A stretch of 64,000 nt of DNA, from the NCBI GenBank assembly GCA_016215115.1, contig JACRLN010000015.1, positions 1 to 64,000 on the forward strand. Direction: 5' to 3'. The DNA comes from Nitrospirota bacterium. Its GTDB lineage: Bacteria; Nitrospirota; Thermodesulfovibrionia; UBA6902. The translations under genes and the position numbers were made by a program. Below the pieces are notes generated by a model. The model did no database searches. It worked only from the letters and a program-made list of their open reading frames with translations, and was not told where the DNA came from. Positions 63,961 to 64,000 of the stretch are shown in pieces (the stretch's first letter is position 1; the number at the start of each line of letters is the position of its first letter).

Positions 63961-64000
63961 CTACTCCTCCGTAAACGTTATTGCTTCCACAGGACAGATG
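63961..64000 (-). CDS. Partial ferredoxin C-terminus
   Basis: Read on the minus strand from the window edge: ICPVEAITFTEE then stop TAG (63963-63961). CPVEAI with an acidic end is the common close of a 2[4Fe-4S] ferredoxin. The rest lies outside the window. Confidence 0.6.
   Translation of the reverse strand, partial: ICPVEAITFTEE

Overview
The window reads as one chromosomal segment of a free-living, Gram-negative-type bacterium of moderate G+C. It has periplasmic c-type cytochromes, an outer-membrane-style SurA_N protein and lipoproteins. The gene mix (split cbb3 oxidase with its copper assembly genes, FmdE and molybdenum-cofactor genes, a selenoprotein peroxiredoxin, many PAS/GAF sensors, dense short intergenic repeats) would fit a Nitrospirota/Thermodesulfovibrionia-like or deltaproteobacterial-grade organism. 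That placement is inference; no rRNA gene is present.

Layout. 0.1-3.8 kb: a radical SAM protein, a MazF-type toxin with a ribbon-helix-helix antitoxin, and a GHKL ATPase, all on the minus strand. 3.9-9.4 kb: alaS, a phasin-like protein, a UbiB-family kinase and an orphan HEPN protein. 9.8-21.8 kb: a type I-C CRISPR-Cas locus. The canonical cas3 position upstream of cas5 holds a frameshifted cas3 HD-domain remnant. An intact cas3 of different sequence lies after cas7. Three non-cas genes (four-helix bundle, RhuM, GxxExxY) sit between cas3, cas4, cas1 and cas2. The array has 21 repeats, one duplicated spacer, one 19-nt spacer and a decayed terminal repeat. 21.8-26.5 kb: a SurA_N protein, hemC, hemA, ccsB and a MobB-like GTPase. 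26.6-34.9 kb: comEC, a molybdenum-cofactor group (moaA, a MoeA-like protein, a ModE-like regulator, FmdE), an RNase Z-like protein and galT. 35-38.5 kb: a large GAF/PAS histidine kinase and a receiver protein. 38.9 kb: tRNA-Ser(GCU). 39-42.5 kb: a lipoprotein, a cupin, a His-rich secreted protein, and SCO and PCu(A)C copper chaperones. 42.6-50.6 kb: a PAS-LuxR regulator, a secreted beta-propeller, an NtrC-type regulator, a disrupted histidine kinase and a PstS-like protein. 50.9-53.1 kb: glgP. 53.3-63.1 kb: an Rrf2 regulator and a cbb3 oxidase cluster (ccoN, a ccoO-cytochrome c fusion, a separate FixP_N anchor, ccoG, FixH-like, YtkA-like, SafE-like, ccoI, ccoS) that encloses a peroxiredoxin whose peroxidatic residue is an in-frame UGA.

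Working together. SCO, PCu(A)C, CcoI, CcoG, CcoS and the SafE-like protein form a copper-delivery and assembly set for the cbb3 oxidase. HemA, HemC and CcsB supply haem and attach it to cytochrome c. The Rrf2 protein is a likely Fe-S, NO or redox sensor; a 25-bp palindrome overlaps its own promoter, and 11 bases of one arm recur upstream of ccoN.

The most unusual whole-window signal is that several families of short repeats (perfect 24-29 bp palindromes, C-rich/G-rich inverted repeats, GAAGT- or TTCTGAC-type microrepeats) occur between genes and also inside conserved genes, in frame. They add extra peptide segments to HemC (two), ComEC (two or three), the MoeA-like protein and CcoI, and supply the C-terminus of the FixP_N protein.
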